A stretch of DNA of 34,817 bases from an uncultured Porphyromonas sp. (GCF_938046015.1 NZ_CALIXW010000039.1:1-34817), one strand, 5' to 3'; positions 1 through 8,201 are shown, counted from the stretch's first letter. A program made the numbers and translations. The notes: generated by a model from the sequence alone, not told the origin.

Positions 1-162
1 GGGGATGGCCTCGAGGAGGGCGCTGAGCTGCTCGGTGCTGGCCTCGGGCTTACGGATGTGCACGCGTCCCACGCCGAGGCGCAGCAGCGAGGCGATCCAG
101 CTCGCCTCGCTCGTCCCCCGCCACTCGGGGGGCGTGAGGACGATGACTTGGTCTCTGCGCAT
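1..162 (-). CDS. thiE: Thiamine phosphate synthase (ThiE-like), N-terminal part
   Basis: Only the first 54 codons lie in the window; the gene runs off the left edge. The start is ATG at 162, 3 bp beyond the thiC stop codon, so the gene is almost certainly in the thi operon. The peptide starts MRRDQVIVLTPPEWRG and continues with an alternating strand/helix pattern ending in VHIRKPEAS. This resembles the first strands of the ThiE TIM barrel, where an (L/F)R(K/D) segment follows the second strand. ThiE joins HMP diphosphate to thiazole phosphate to make thiamine phosphate. Some Bacteroidota carry two ThiE-like paralogues, one of them possibly TenI-like, and the fragment is too short to tell them apart. 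The assignment rests on this motif and on the operon. Confidence 0.7.
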   Translation of the reverse strand, partial: MRRDQVIVLTPPEWRGTSEASWIASLLRLGVGRVHIRKPEASTEQLSALLEAIP

Positions 163-165
163 GGG

Positions 166-1998
166 CTAGTGGCCGCCCGAGCAGCTATGAGGGGCGACAT
201 CGCTGGGGCGCACCAGCCCGACCACGGGCACGCCGCCCTGGCCGACGGTACGTGCCACCAGCGCCTGGCGGAAGCTGCGGTTGACGCGCATTGAGCAGAA
301 GTGCTCGCCGCACATCGAGCAGAAGTGCCGCTCCTTGTGCGAGTCGTCGGGCAGCGTCTGGTCGTGGTACTCACGGGCGCGCTCGGGGTCGAGGGCGAGG
401 TGGAACTGATCCCGCCAGCGGAACTCGTAGCGCGCCTTGCTCATCGCGTGGTCACGGATGTAGGCCGTGGGGTGTCCCTTCGCAAGGTCCGCAGCGTGGG
501 CGGCGAGCTTGTAGGTCACCACGCCCTGACGCACGTCCTCGCGCTCGGGCAGGCCCAGGTGCTCCTTCTGGGTCACATAGCAGAGCATGGCCGTGCCGAG
601 GTGTCCGATCATGGCCGCCCCGATGGCGCCTGTGATGTGGTCGTAGCCCGCGCCGATGTCCGAGACCAGCGGCCCGAGGGTATAGAAGGGGGCCTCGTCG
701 CAGTCGAGGAGCTCGCGCGTCATATTCTCAGGAATGAGGTGCATGGGGATGTGCCCCGGGCCCTCGATCATGACCTGGACGTAGTGGCGGGCGGCGATGC
801 GGTTCAGTTCACCTAGGGTCTTGAGCTCGGCCATCTGTGCCGCGTCGTTGGCATCCTGTATACTGCCGGGGCGTAGCCCATCGCCGAGGGAGAGGGCGAC
901 GTCGTAGCGCGCGGCGATCTGACAGATCTCCTCGAAGTGCTCGTAGAGGAAGCTCTCGCGGTCGTGGGCGATGCACCAGCCTGCCATGATCGCCCCGCCA
1001 CGGCTGACGATGCCCGTCAGGCGGCCGAGCGTCAGCGGGATGTGCTCCTTCCTGAGGCCTGCGTGGATGGTGAAGTAGTCCACGCCCTGCTCGGCCTGCT
1101 CGATGAGCGTGTCGCGGTAGATCTCCCAACTCAGCTCCTCGACGCGCCCGTGTACCTTCTCCAGTGCCTGATAGAGGGGGACGGTGCCGATGGGCACGGG
1201 GCTATTGCGCAGGATCCACTCGCGCGTCTCGTGGATATGGCGGCCTGTGGAGAGGTCCATGACGGTGTCGGCACCCCAGCGGGTCGCCCAGACAGCCTTC
1301 TCTACCTCCTCGGCAATGCTGCTGGTGATGGCGGAGTTGCCGATGTTGGCATTGACCTTACAGAGGAAGTTGCGGCCGATGATCATGGGCTCGCTCTCGG
1401 GGTGGTTGATGTTCGCTGGGAGGATGGCGCGGCCACTGGCCAGCTCCTCGCGGACGAACTCCGCCGTCACCAGCTCGGGCAGCACGGCGCCCTTAGGATC
1501 GCCGCCGCGGCTGTAGCGCTCGCGCAGCTCCTCGATCTGCTGGTTCTCCCGCAGTGCCACGTACTCCATCTCCTCGGTGATGATGCCGCGCACGGCGTAG
1601 TAGCGCTGGGTCACGCAGTCGCCCTGGGCACGACGGGGGTGGGGGACGACGTGCTGGTAGCGCAGGCCGTCGAGGGCGCGCTGGGCCAGGCGCTGGCGGG
1701 CATAGCTGCTGCCGAGGCCCTCGCTCTGGAGGGTGTTGCCGCGCCCCTCGATCCAGGGCTCGCGCAGGCGCGGCAGGCCCCGCTCGAGGTCTACCTGGTA
1801 GGTGGCGTCGGTGTAGGGGCCACCCGTGTCGTAGACGATGACGGGGGCGTTGGGGCTGCGGCTGCCGTCCTCCTCTATGGTGTCCGAGAGGGGGATGCGG
1901 CGCATGCCTACCCGTACGTGGGGCATACGGGGGCTGGTGACGTAGATCTTCTCTGACCCTGAGAGGGGGCCGTGGGTGACGACATCTTTGATCTTCAT
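166..1998 (-). CDS. thiC: Phosphomethylpyrimidine synthase ThiC
   Basis: Radical-SAM enzyme that rearranges aminoimidazole ribotide into hydroxymethylpyrimidine phosphate, the pyrimidine branch of thiamine synthesis. The 610-residue product has the usual bacterial length. The C-terminal iron-sulfur motif C-x2-C-x4-C is present as CSMCGEHFC, with cysteines at about 560, 563 and 568. Other ThiC blocks are visible, including NANIGNSA and GPGHIPMH. The ATG at 1998 fits the family N-terminus. It lies about 50 bp downstream of thiS and 3 bp upstream of thiE, consistent with one transcript controlled by the TPP riboswitch upstream of thiS. The C-terminal tail after the cluster (about 42 residues) ends in CSGGH. 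Nothing is broken or missing. Confidence 0.98.
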   Translation of the reverse strand: MKIKDVVTHGPLSGSEKIYVTSPRMPHVRVGMRRIPLSDTIEEDGSRSPNAPVIVYDTGGPYTDATYQVDLERGLPRLREPWIEGRGNTLQSEGLGSSYARQRLAQRALDGLRYQHVVPHPRRAQGDCVTQRYYAVRGIITEEMEYVALRENQQIEELRERYSRGGDPKGAVLPELVTAEFVREELASGRAILPANINHPESEPMIIGRNFLCKVNANIGNSAITSSIAEEVEKAVWATRWGADTVMDLSTGRHIHETREWILRNSPVPIGTVPLYQALEKVHGRVEELSWEIYRDTLIEQAEQGVDYFTIHAGLRKEHIPLTLGRLTGIVSRGGAIMAGWCIAHDRESFLYEHFEEICQIAARYDVALSLGDGLRPGSIQDANDAAQMAELKTLGELNRIAARHYVQVMIEGPGHIPMHLIPENMTRELLDCDEAPFYTLGPLVSDIGAGYDHITGAIGAAMIGHLGTAMLCYVTQKEHLGLPEREDVRQGVVTYKLAAHAADLAKGHPTAYIRDHAMSKARYEFRWRDQFHLALDPERAREYHDQTLPDDSHKERHFCSMCGEHFCSMRVNRSFRQALVARTVGQGGVPVVGLVRPSDVAPHSCSGGH

Positions 1999-2051
1999 AG
2001 GCTTAGGTGGGAGTGTAGGGTGAGGATTAAGGATTAAGGGGTGCCTCGGGG

Positions 2052-2255
2052 CTATCCGCCGAAGGTGGGCTGGATGATGAGGAGCGCATCGCCCGCCTGG
2101 AGCTGCGTGCTGTCGAGGTCGCTGCGGGGGATGACCCGCTCGTTGAGGGCGAGGGCGGCGTGTGTGGGGAGCTCGAGGCCGAGCTGCCTGAGCGCCTCAC
2201 GGAGACTAAGGGGGGTGGGGAGCTGGTGGGGCTCGCCGTTGACGGTGATCTGCAT
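2052..2255 (-). CDS. thiS: Sulfur-carrier protein ThiS
   Basis: Small ubiquitin-like sulfur carrier for thiazole formation. The C-terminal Gly-Gly is adenylated and then converted to a thiocarboxylate that supplies sulfur to ThiG. The 67-residue product begins MQITVNGEP and ends PTFGG, so the essential di-glycine is the true C-terminus. Length and the beta-grasp pattern fit the family. It is the first gene of the thi operon, with the riboswitch aptamer about 160 nt upstream. The thiG, thiH and thiF partners are not in the window and may lie beyond the left edge. Confidence 0.95.
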   Translation of the reverse strand: MQITVNGEPHQLPTPLSLREALRQLGLELPTHAALALNERVIPRSDLDSTQLQAGDALLIIQPTFGG

Positions 2256-2414
2256 CGAGAGAGCTACTAGGTGATGATAGGGGCAGCTCTAGGGGATGCA
2301 GTAGCCAGACCGCGGGCAGCGCTGGGAGCGGCACGTGGGGCGGCAGCGGGCTGGGATACACCGCGGCACCGGAGGGTCAGATGAAGATCATGGAGTATAA
2401 GCGGCAAGTCCTTG

Positions 2415-2519
2415 CCTTCACTCTATGCCTACGCCAGTATTACCTGGATCAGGTCCTCGGGTATAATCTCAGCACAGCGGTAGACGACGGAGGTCTACGG
2501 CCAGCACCCCTTTGAGTTG
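2415..2519 (-). promoter_or_regulatory. TPP riboswitch (THI element)
   Basis: On the minus strand the conserved aptamer blocks appear in order: GGGGTGCTGG (2510-2501), GCTGAGA (around 2475-2467), ACCTGATCCAGGT (2453-2441) and AATACTGGCGTAGG (through about 2428). A short P1 helix forms from ACTC near 2516 and GAGT near 2420. This is the universal thiamine pyrophosphate aptamer. It precedes thiS, as expected for feedback control of the operon by TPP. About 160 nt separate it from the thiS start, enough room for an expression platform, but I did not identify an unambiguous terminator or sequestered start region there. Confidence 0.96.
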
Positions 2520-2526
2520 CTTGAGG

Positions 2527-2534
2527 CAAAGGTA
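2527..2534 (-). promoter_or_regulatory. Promoter -7 element of the thi operon
   Basis: TACCTTTG on the minus strand matches the Bacteroidota -7 consensus TAnnTTTG. It lies directly upstream of the riboswitch, so transcription would start just before the aptamer. I see no TTG at the usual 20-bp spacing. Confidence 0.6.
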
Positions 2535-2626
2535 GGCTTTTTCCTTTTCCCTTGTCTCCGCCGCCTTGACCTGGGGGGTAAGGCGGGGGGAGGATAAGCC
2601 CTAGCGCAGCTCCGTAGCGTGTCGGG

Positions 2627-2714
2627 GCGCGCTGAGGGATATCCATCAGCACGCTGAGGGACGGCAGTCAGAGGCGTAAGGGCTATCGGTCAGCCTCGTG
2701 AGGGATACCTCTCA
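2627..2714. repeat. Array A: four 22-bp palindromic units
   Basis: Four head-to-tail 22-bp units start at 2627, 2649, 2671 and 2693. Each has a 6-nt GC-rich spacer followed by a degenerate form of the palindrome TGAGGGATATCCCTCA; the first carries TGAGGGATATCCATCA. It lies between divergent thiS (-) and aspA (+), upstream of both promoters. The remainder of the 2535-2958 interval holds nothing else that I recognise. Confidence 0.9.
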
Positions 2715-2958
2715 GGGAGGGGAGGCCTTAGTCGTAGAGCAGCGCGAGGGGCAGGCAGGGCGGCTGCGTGGGGTGTGAGCGGCGGCTGTGAGGGGTGCCA
2801 AAAAGACGCCGTTTGCTCGCTCTAGGCGCGCTTCGGGCGGTGTTTTGTGGTAGAATGACGTGCTTTGAGCTGTCTTTTGTGTGGGTACTGCGTGCTTTTG
2901 TCCTAGGATAAGCCTTTGACAGCCTAAAACTTGGGGTGCGCTGGGAGGGAAAAATAAG

Positions 2959-2966
2959 TACCTTTG
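2959..2966 (+). promoter_or_regulatory. Promoter -7 element of aspA
   Basis: TACCTTTG matches TAnnTTTG and lies about 40 bp upstream of the aspA start codon. The nearest TTG (2931-2933) is 25 bp upstream, longer than the usual spacing of about 20, so only the -7 box is well supported. Confidence 0.6.
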
Positions 2967-3006
2967 CTCTACGATAAACATTCATCAAGCTATACCAGTC
3001 ACTACT

Positions 3007-4437
3007 ATGGCTACATCAGTCCAGGACTTTCGCATAGAAAGTGATCTGATCGGCGAACGCCAGATCAGCAACGACAAGCTCTATGGCGTGCAGACGCTGC
3101 GTGGAGTAGAGAACTTCAACATCAGCGCCTTCCACCTCTCCGACTACCCGCTCTTCATCCACGGCCTCGCGTGGACGAAGGAGGCCGCGGCGATTGCCAA
3201 CCACCGCCTTGGGCTGCTCAGCGACCAGCAGAAGGACGCCATCGTCACCGCCTGCCACGAGCTCCTCGAGGGCAAGCACCACGATCAGTTCCCCGTGGAC
3301 ATGATCCAGGGCGGGGCGGGCACGACAACCAATATGAACGCCAACGAGGTCATCTGCAATCGTGCCCTCGAGCTCATGGGGCACGCCAAGGGCGAGTTCA
3401 AGTACCTCTCGCCCAATGACCATGTCAACGGCTCGCAGTCGACCAACGACGCTTACCCCACGGCCATCCACCTCGGCCTCTATGCCTCGCACCTCAAGCT
3501 GCGCCCGCACTTCATCCAGCTCATCGAGGCGCTGGAGGCCAAGTCCCGCCAGTTCGCCCACGTGGTGAAGATGGGCCGTACGCAGCTGCAGGACGCTGTA
3601 CCCATGACGCTGGGGCAGACCTTCGGCGGCTTCGCCTCCATCCTGCGCCACGAGATCGCTAACCTCGACTACGCCGCCCAGCAGTTCCTCGCCATCAACA
3701 TGGGGGCTACGGCTATCGGCACGGGGATCTCCTCTGAGCCCGAGTACGCCGACTACTGCACGGCAGCTATGGCCGAGATCACGGGCTGGCCTATCACGCG
3801 TACGGACGACTTCGTCGGTGCCACGAGCGACACCAGCGAGATGATCGGCTACAGCTCTGCCCTACGCCGCATCGCCGTCAAGGTCAACAAGATCTGTAAT
3901 GACCTGCGCCTGCTCTCCAGCGGCCCCCGCTGTGGGCTCGGCGAGATCAACCTGCCCGCCATGCAGCCCGGCTCGTCCATCATGCCCGGCAAGGTCAACC
4001 CCGTCATCCCCGAGGTCATGAGCCAGGTCTGCTACAAGGTCATGGGGAACGACCTCTGCGTCACCATGGCAGGCGACGCCTCCCAGATGGAGCTCAACGC
4101 TATGGAGCCCGTCATGGCGCAGTGCTGCTTCGAGTCCATCGACCTCTTGATCCAGGGCTTCGACACGCTGCGTACCCTCTGCATCGACGGCATCACAGCC
4201 AATGAGGAGACCTGCCGCAGCTATGTGCGCAACAGCATCGGTATCGTCACCGCCCTCAACCCCATCATCGGCTACAAGAACTCCACCAAGATCGCCAAGG
4301 AGGCCCTCGAGACGGGGCGTAGCGTCTACGACCTGGTCATCGAGCACGGCATCCTTACCCAGGAGGATCTGGACAAGGTGCTGGCACCGGAGAACATGAT
4401 CCAGCCCGTGCGCCTCGACATCAAGCCACTCAAGTAG
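3007..4437 (+). CDS. aspA: Aspartate ammonia-lyase (aspartase)
   Basis: Converts L-aspartate reversibly to fumarate and ammonia, feeding aspartate carbon into fumarate respiration in anaerobic Bacteroidota. The 476-residue protein belongs to the fumarase/aspartase superfamily. The signature loop GSSIMPGKVNP is at residues 322-332, and the substrate-binding region around GSQSTNDAYPT is also present. The string GEINLPAMQPGSS and the segment VCYKVMGNDLCVTMAGDASQMELN resemble aspartase rather than class II fumarase. The N-terminal pattern, with RIESDLIGER and YGVQTLRG, is also aspartase-like. It is monocistronic, with its own promoter upstream and a strong terminator downstream. The residual uncertainty is aspartase versus fumarase. 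Confidence 0.93.
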   Translation: MATSVQDFRIESDLIGERQISNDKLYGVQTLRGVENFNISAFHLSDYPLFIHGLAWTKEAAAIANHRLGLLSDQQKDAIVTACHELLEGKHHDQFPVDMIQGGAGTTTNMNANEVICNRALELMGHAKGEFKYLSPNDHVNGSQSTNDAYPTAIHLGLYASHLKLRPHFIQLIEALEAKSRQFAHVVKMGRTQLQDAVPMTLGQTFGGFASILRHEIANLDYAAQQFLAINMGATAIGTGISSEPEYADYCTAAMAEITGWPITRTDDFVGATSDTSEMIGYSSALRRIAVKVNKICNDLRLLSSGPRCGLGEINLPAMQPGSSIMPGKVNPVIPEVMSQVCYKVMGNDLCVTMAGDASQMELNAMEPVMAQCCFESIDLLIQGFDTLRTLCIDGITANEETCRSYVRNSIGIVTALNPIIGYKNSTKIAKEALETGRSVYDLVIEHGILTQEDLDKVLAPENMIQPVRLDIKPLK

Positions 4438-4470
4438 CTCGATCGGCCTCAGGCCTCGCCCCAGCAAAAA

Positions 4471-4510
4471 GGACAGCGCCTCATCCACACGGGTGGATGA
4501 GGCGCTGTCC
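4471..4510. terminator. Bidirectional terminator between aspA and trxB
   Basis: A perfect 18-bp inverted repeat (4471-4488 with 4493-4510) and a 4-nt loop ACGG, preceded by AAAAA and followed by TTT. It sits between convergent aspA and trxB and can serve both. Confidence 0.9.
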
Positions 4511-4576
4511 TTTGCCCTTTGTTGGGCTCGGGGCTGTGCCTTGTGGGCTTAGCTCCCGACCCTCAGGGGGAGCTCG

Positions 4577-5524
4577 CTAGAGGAGGCCCTGATCGCTGAG
4601 GTAGCGCTCGGACTCGATGGCCGCCTTGCAGCCCGAGGCCGCAGCGGTGATGGCCTGGCGGTAGAGCGGGTCGGCGACGTCGCCAGCAGCGAAGATGCCG
4701 GGCACCTTGGTACGTGGGGTAGCCCCCTCAGTGATGATGTAGCCCGTCTCGTCGAGGTCGAGGTAGTCGGCGAAGAGCTCGGAGTTGGGGTGGTGACCGA
4801 TCGCCAGGAAGAAGCCGTCGATAGCGATATCCACGTGCTCCTCATCGGGCTGGCCGAGGCGCTTGACCAGGTGGGCACCCTCGACGCCATTGTCCCCGAA
4901 GAGCCCCACCGTATTGTGCTCGTAAAGGATGGTGATACGCTCGTGCTGCTCGACACGCTGGCGCATGATGTCCGAGGCACGGAGGTGGTCCTTGCGCACG
5001 ATCATGTAGACCTTGGACGCTAGGCCTGCCAGGTAGAGCGCCTCCTCGCAGGCGGTGTCGCCACCACCGACGACGGCGACCTGCTTGCCACGGTAGAAGA
5101 AGCCGTCACAGGTAGCACAGGCTGAGACGCCCATACCAGCGTACTTCGTCTCGTCCTCGAGGCCGAGGTACTTCGCGGAGGCTCCCGTGGAGATGATGAT
5201 CGTGTCGGCCTCGACCTCTACGCCGTCGCTGAAGGTGACGACATAGGGGCGCTGGGAGAGGTCTACCTTAGTGGCCAGACCCGCGCGTACCTCTGCGCCG
5301 AAGCGCTCGGCCTGCTTGCGCAGGTCCTGCATCAGTACGGGGCCCGTGACGCCCTCGGGGTAGCCAGGGAAGTTCTCCACCTCTGTGGTCTGTGTCAGCT
5401 GGCCGCCGGGCTGTATGCCCTCATAGAGGAGGGGAGCGAGGTTGGCGCGTCCCGCATAGATGGCGGCGGTGTAGCCTGCTGGGCCTGAGCCGATGATCAG
5501 GCTGCGACGATGTTCTCTATTCAT
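4577..5524 (-). CDS. trxB: Thioredoxin-disulfide reductase
   Basis: FAD/NADPH enzyme that keeps thioredoxin reduced in the cytoplasm. The 315-residue length is typical of low-molecular-weight TrxB. The FAD-binding GSGPAG is at residues 12-17, the redox-active CATC at 136-139 and the NADPH-binding GGGDTA at 153-158. The C-terminal GIFAAGDV block that closes the FAD site is present. It lies 48 bp downstream of an ECF sigma-factor gene on the same strand, with no terminator between them, so the two are probably co-transcribed. The 3' end converges on aspA, sharing the hairpin at 4471-4510. Confidence 0.96.
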   Translation of the reverse strand: MNREHRRSLIIGSGPAGYTAAIYAGRANLAPLLYEGIQPGGQLTQTTEVENFPGYPEGVTGPVLMQDLRKQAERFGAEVRAGLATKVDLSQRPYVVTFSDGVEVEADTIIISTGASAKYLGLEDETKYAGMGVSACATCDGFFYRGKQVAVVGGGDTACEEALYLAGLASKVYMIVRKDHLRASDIMRQRVEQHERITILYEHNTVGLFGDNGVEGAHLVKRLGQPDEEHVDIAIDGFFLAIGHHPNSELFADYLDLDETGYIITEGATPRTKVPGIFAAGDVADPLYRQAITAAASGCKAAIESERYLSDQGLL

Positions 5525-5572
5525 ATATGGTATTCCTTATGATTCGGAAAGGGGGGAAGGGGCGTAAGGCGC

Positions 5573-6076
5573 CTAGCGCAGGTCGCGTAGCTTGCGCTGC
5601 AGCTCCTGGCGGGCGAAGAAGATACGGCTCTTGACCGTGCCCAGAGGTATACCGAGGGTCTCGGCGATCTCGCTGTACTTGTAGCCTGAGACGTACATGG
5701 AGAAGGGTTCCTTGAGCGTCGGCTGTAGGGCCGAGATGGCCTCTGTGATCTCCTTGATGTCCATAGAGCCCTCGGGGGTGTTCTCCCCGCCGTCGCTCAT
5801 CAGGGGCACGTTGTAGGCGTCCACATTATAGTCGATGAGCTCCTGTGTACGTACGAGCTTGTGGTAGTTATTGATGAAGATGTTGCGCATGATCTTCAGC
5901 ACCCAGCCCTTGAAGTTGACGTTGTCGACGAACTTATCATAGTTGTTCAGCACGCGCAGCGTCGTGTCCTGGGTCAGGTCCTCAGCATCGGCCTCGTCCT
6001 TGGTGAGGCTACGTGCGAAGTTCTTCATATAGTCCTGCATCCCGATGAGGTCCTTTTGTATCTGGAGTACGTCCAT
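5573..6076 (-). CDS. ECF-type RNA polymerase sigma factor
   Basis: The 167-residue protein has the two-domain layout of extracytoplasmic-function sigma factors. A sigma-2 region lies at about 11-75, with DEADAEDLTQDTTLRVL and the DNA-melting segment FKGWVLKIMRNIFIN. A sigma-4 helix-turn-helix lies at about 108-165, with YSEIAETLGIPLGTVKSRI. No anti-sigma factor gene is adjacent, so control is not evident from context. The downstream neighbour trxB suggests a link to redox or envelope stress, which is inference only. Promoter recognition cannot be predicted from the sequence. Confidence 0.93.
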   Translation of the reverse strand: MDVLQIQKDLIGMQDYMKNFARSLTKDEADAEDLTQDTTLRVLNNYDKFVDNVNFKGWVLKIMRNIFINNYHKLVRTQELIDYNVDAYNVPLMSDGGENTPEGSMDIKEITEAISALQPTLKEPFSMYVSGYKYSEIAETLGIPLGTVKSRIFFARQELQRKLRDLR

Positions 6077-6144
6077 AGTGCTAGCTTTCTTTTAGCTGTC
6101 CTGGCCGCGCCGCAGGGGTACTGCGGGGGCTTATTCCTTTTTTA

Positions 6145-6152
6145 CAAAGATA
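6145..6152 (-). promoter_or_regulatory. Promoter -7 element of the sigma factor-trxB unit
   Basis: TATCTTTG on the minus strand matches TAnnTTTG and lies about 70 bp upstream of the sigma-factor start. There is no TTG at the standard spacing. Confidence 0.5.
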
Positions 6153-6221
6153 CGACTTCTCCGCTGCCCTACCGCCTACCGACGAAATGGGATTATTGAG
6201 CCCGTCTATACCTAGGAGGGG

Positions 6222-6890
6222 CTACCACTGGATAGGGGTGAGACCCTGCTGCTGGAGGTAGGCATTGGCGCGGGAGAAGTGGCGGCAGCCGAAGAAGCCG
6301 CGGTGCGCCGACAGCGGTGAGGGGTGTGGCGCCTCGAGAATGCAGTGGCGCGTGGCGTCGATTATAGCGGCCTTGCGCCGTGCAGGGGTACCCCAGAGGA
6401 GGAAGACGACGTGCGCGCAGCGCTGGCTGACCAGCTGGATGACGGCGTCGGTGAAGGTCTCCCAGCCCAGCCCCTGATGCGAGGCGGCTTCGCCCGAGCG
6501 GACGGTGAGCGTGGTATTGAGCAGCAGCACGCCCTGCTCTACCCAGGGCAGGAGCTCGCCGTCCTTGATGATGGAGGGGCGGCCGAGGTCGTCGGCGATC
6601 TCCCGCTTGATGTTCACCAGGCTCGGCGGCACGGCGATGCCAGGGGGTACGGAGAAGGCGAGGCCCTCGGCTTGGCCCGCGCCGTGGTAGGGGTCTTGGC
6701 CTAGGATGACGACGCGTACCCGATCGAGGGGACAGAGGTCCAGGGCGCGGAAGATCTGCCCTGCGGGTGGGTAGATGGCGCGGCCGCTCTGGTACTCGCT
6801 GCGTATCCTGTCGGTGAGGATGCCGAAGTAGAGCTTGTCGAACTCGGCGGCGAGGGCCTCGCGCCAGCTGGCTTCGATACGGACGTTCAT
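6222..6890 (-). CDS. ung: Uracil-DNA glycosylase, family 1
   Basis: Excises uracil from DNA to start base-excision repair. The 222-residue product has both family-1 signatures. The water-activating loop GQDPYHG is at 64-70, with catalytic Asp at 66. The DNA-intercalating segment HPSPLSAHRGFFG starts near residue 199. The frame stays open far upstream, but homology begins at the ATG at 6890. That ATG overlaps the TGA of the preceding serB-like gene as ATGA, a classic translational-coupling arrangement. It is the last gene of the tRNA-His, serB-like, ung series. Confidence 0.96.
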   Translation of the reverse strand: MNVRIEASWREALAAEFDKLYFGILTDRIRSEYQSGRAIYPPAGQIFRALDLCPLDRVRVVILGQDPYHGAGQAEGLAFSVPPGIAVPPSLVNIKREIADDLGRPSIIKDGELLPWVEQGVLLLNTTLTVRSGEAASHQGLGWETFTDAVIQLVSQRCAHVVFLLWGTPARRKAAIIDATRHCILEAPHPSPLSAHRGFFGCRHFSRANAYLQQQGLTPIQW

Positions 6891-7759
6891 AGGATGTGGG
6901 TAAGGCGCTGGAGGAGCTCCAGTAGGTGGATAAGTGAGGGCGCCGAGGGCGCGATACAGCTGTAGTGCAGGGCGTGGCCCGCGGTGGAGAGCATGTGGAT
7001 ATCGTTGGCTCCGTCCCCTAGGGCGAGCGTGGTGCTTAGCTCTTGGCCCGCCCAGGCGTGGAGGTAGCGTGCCTTGGCCTCGGCGTCTACGATGGCCTCC
7101 TCGACAAGTCCCGACAGCCGCCCGCCCTCCATGCGTAGGGCACTGGCGCAGCCGAGCGGGATGCCGAGGCGCTCGCCGAGGGCGGCCGCTAGAGGCTCGT
7201 AGGCGCCCGTGATGAGGCACAGCTCCAGTCCCCGCTGCTGAAGCTGCGCGATGAGCTCGGCGGCATCGGGGGCGAAGCTCAGCTGATCGAGCGGCCGCAG
7301 CAGCTCCGCCTCGCTGAGGCCTAGGAGCAGCTGGCTGCGTGCCACGAAGCTCTCGCGGAAGGGGCGCGCGCCGCACATCGCGGCCTCGGTGAGCTGCTGC
7401 ATCTCTTCGGCGCGTCCCACCTGTCCCGCCAGCAGGACCATCAGTTCGTCTCGGATGAGTGTGCCGTCGAGGTCGAAGGCCACACGTCGGATCGGCCGCC
7501 TAGCCTCTGAGCTGGGGTAGTAGAAGGGCATCGAGCGCCCACGGGCCCAGGGCAGGAGCCGCTCCAGCAGCTGGCGGCGCTCGGCCTGCTCCTGCGCGCC
7601 CTCGGCAGCGACCCGATCAAGCTCCAGCCTATGGAGCTCGGGAGCGGCGTGCAGGGGCTGGAGCTCTGCCTGCCCGAGTGGGCGACAGAGCTCCTCGAGC
7701 TGATGCTGCTCCTCGGCGCTGAGGCTACGGAGGAAGGTGATCTGATGGCTGTGGAACAT
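6887..7759 (-). CDS. serB: SerB-like phosphoserine phosphatase (HAD superfamily)
   Basis: Predicted to remove phosphate from L-phosphoserine in the last step of serine synthesis. The 290-residue protein has the HAD motifs. Motif I is FDLDGTLI with nucleophile Asp 96 and acid Asp 98. The cap segment AAMCGARPFRESF, followed by R and LLxGL, is typical of SerB. Motif II is ITGAYEP, and motif IV is GDGANDIHML. The first 90 or so residues match nothing I recognise and are shorter than the ACT-containing N-termini of some SerB proteins. The frame is open to 7867, but that would overlap the tRNA, so the ATG at 7759 was chosen. The gene overlaps ung by 4 bp. Confidence 0.88.
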   Translation of the reverse strand: MFHSHQITFLRSLSAEEQHQLEELCRPLGQAELQPLHAAPELHRLELDRVAAEGAQEQAERRQLLERLLPWARGRSMPFYYPSSEARRPIRRVAFDLDGTLIRDELMVLLAGQVGRAEEMQQLTEAAMCGARPFRESFVARSQLLLGLSEAELLRPLDQLSFAPDAAELIAQLQQRGLELCLITGAYEPLAAALGERLGIPLGCASALRMEGGRLSGLVEEAIVDAEAKARYLHAWAGQELSTTLALGDGANDIHMLSTAGHALHYSCIAPSAPSLIHLLELLQRLTHIL

Positions 7760-7789
7760 CCTCTGACTATGCTGGGCCGTAAACGAAGG

Positions 7790-7818
7790 ATGGGCACACG
7801 GCGCTGCCGTATGCCCAT
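7790..7818 (-). terminator. Terminator-like hairpin between tRNA-His and serB
   Basis: ATGGGCA (7790-7796) pairs with TGCCCAT (7812-7818), and inside it ACGGC pairs with GCCGT: a 12-bp stem with one mismatch. Only a short, broken T-run follows on the minus strand. It may be a weak terminator, or a processing structure downstream of the tRNA. Confidence 0.4.
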
Positions 7819-7824
7819 TTGCCT

Positions 7825-7901
7825 TGGGGTGGAAGACGGGACTCGAACCCGCGACACCTGGAACCACAATCCAGTGCTCTAACCAACTGAGCTACAACCA
7901 C
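7825..7901 (-). tRNA. tRNA-His (GTG anticodon), CCA encoded
   Basis: Cloverleaf on the minus strand with GTAGCTCAGTTGGTTAGAGC (D arm), anticodon loop ATTGTGGTT on a CTGG/CCAG stem, T arm GCGGGTTCGAGTCCCGT and a genomically encoded CCA (7827-7825). An extra G lies just upstream at 7902, the position of the obligatory G-1 of tRNA-His. The acceptor arms as read are GTGGTTG and CTTCCAC, which leave two central T-T oppositions. Confidence 0.96.
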
Positions 7902-7924
7902 CATCTGATTGCCCTAAAGCGCTG

Positions 7925-7955
7925 CAAAGATAAGAAGACTTTCGGACACTACCAA
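7925..7955 (-). promoter_or_regulatory. Promoter of tRNA-His
   Basis: On the minus strand TTG (7955-7953), exactly 20 bp, then TATCTTTG (7932-7925): a full match to the Bacteroidota promoter. Transcription would start about 15 nt before the mature tRNA and may continue into serB and ung. Confidence 0.8.
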
Positions 7956-8113
7956 ATAGCCTGCTGCCCTGCCCTTCGCGTCGTGCCCTGCCGCTCTTTG
8001 CCCCTAGGCTAAGTGCCCGAGTGCGTGCCGCCTAGCGCCCTCCTCCCGCTCCCCACGTAGGGCGCCGAGCGCTGCGATACAGAGCTCCGAGCGGCGTCCG
8101 CGCTAAGGAGGAG

Positions 8114-8201
8114 GCCACGCGAGGGATATCCCTCACGGCGCTGAGGGACGTCCGTGGCGCTCGTGAGGGACGTCCGTCAGGAGGCTGAGGGATAGCCCTC
8201 A
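8114..8201. repeat. Array B: four 22-bp palindromic units
   Basis: Units start at 8114, 8136, 8158 and 8180. The first has a perfect 14-nt palindrome, GAGGGATATCCCTC. Units two and three have GACGTC at the centre instead of GATATC, which keeps the centre palindromic. It lies between the tRNA-His promoter and the end of the PepSY gene. I see nothing recognisable at 7956-8113 or 8268-8444. Confidence 0.9.

Noticed and set aside
937..1956. Plus-strand frame of 339 codons opposite thiC
   Set aside because: It is an antisense shadow of thiC in GC-rich DNA with no motif.
2627..2714. 22-bp arrays as CRISPR
   Set aside because: Spacers are only 6 nt, the repeated part is a degenerate palindrome, and no cas gene is present.
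6891..7376. N-terminal extension of ung
   Set aside because: The extension is Ala/Arg-rich shadow sequence over the serB-like gene; uracil-DNA glycosylase homology starts at the ATG at 6890.
7760..7867. Upstream start for the serB-like gene
   Set aside because: It would read through the tRNA-His gene; the ATG at 7759 is more likely.
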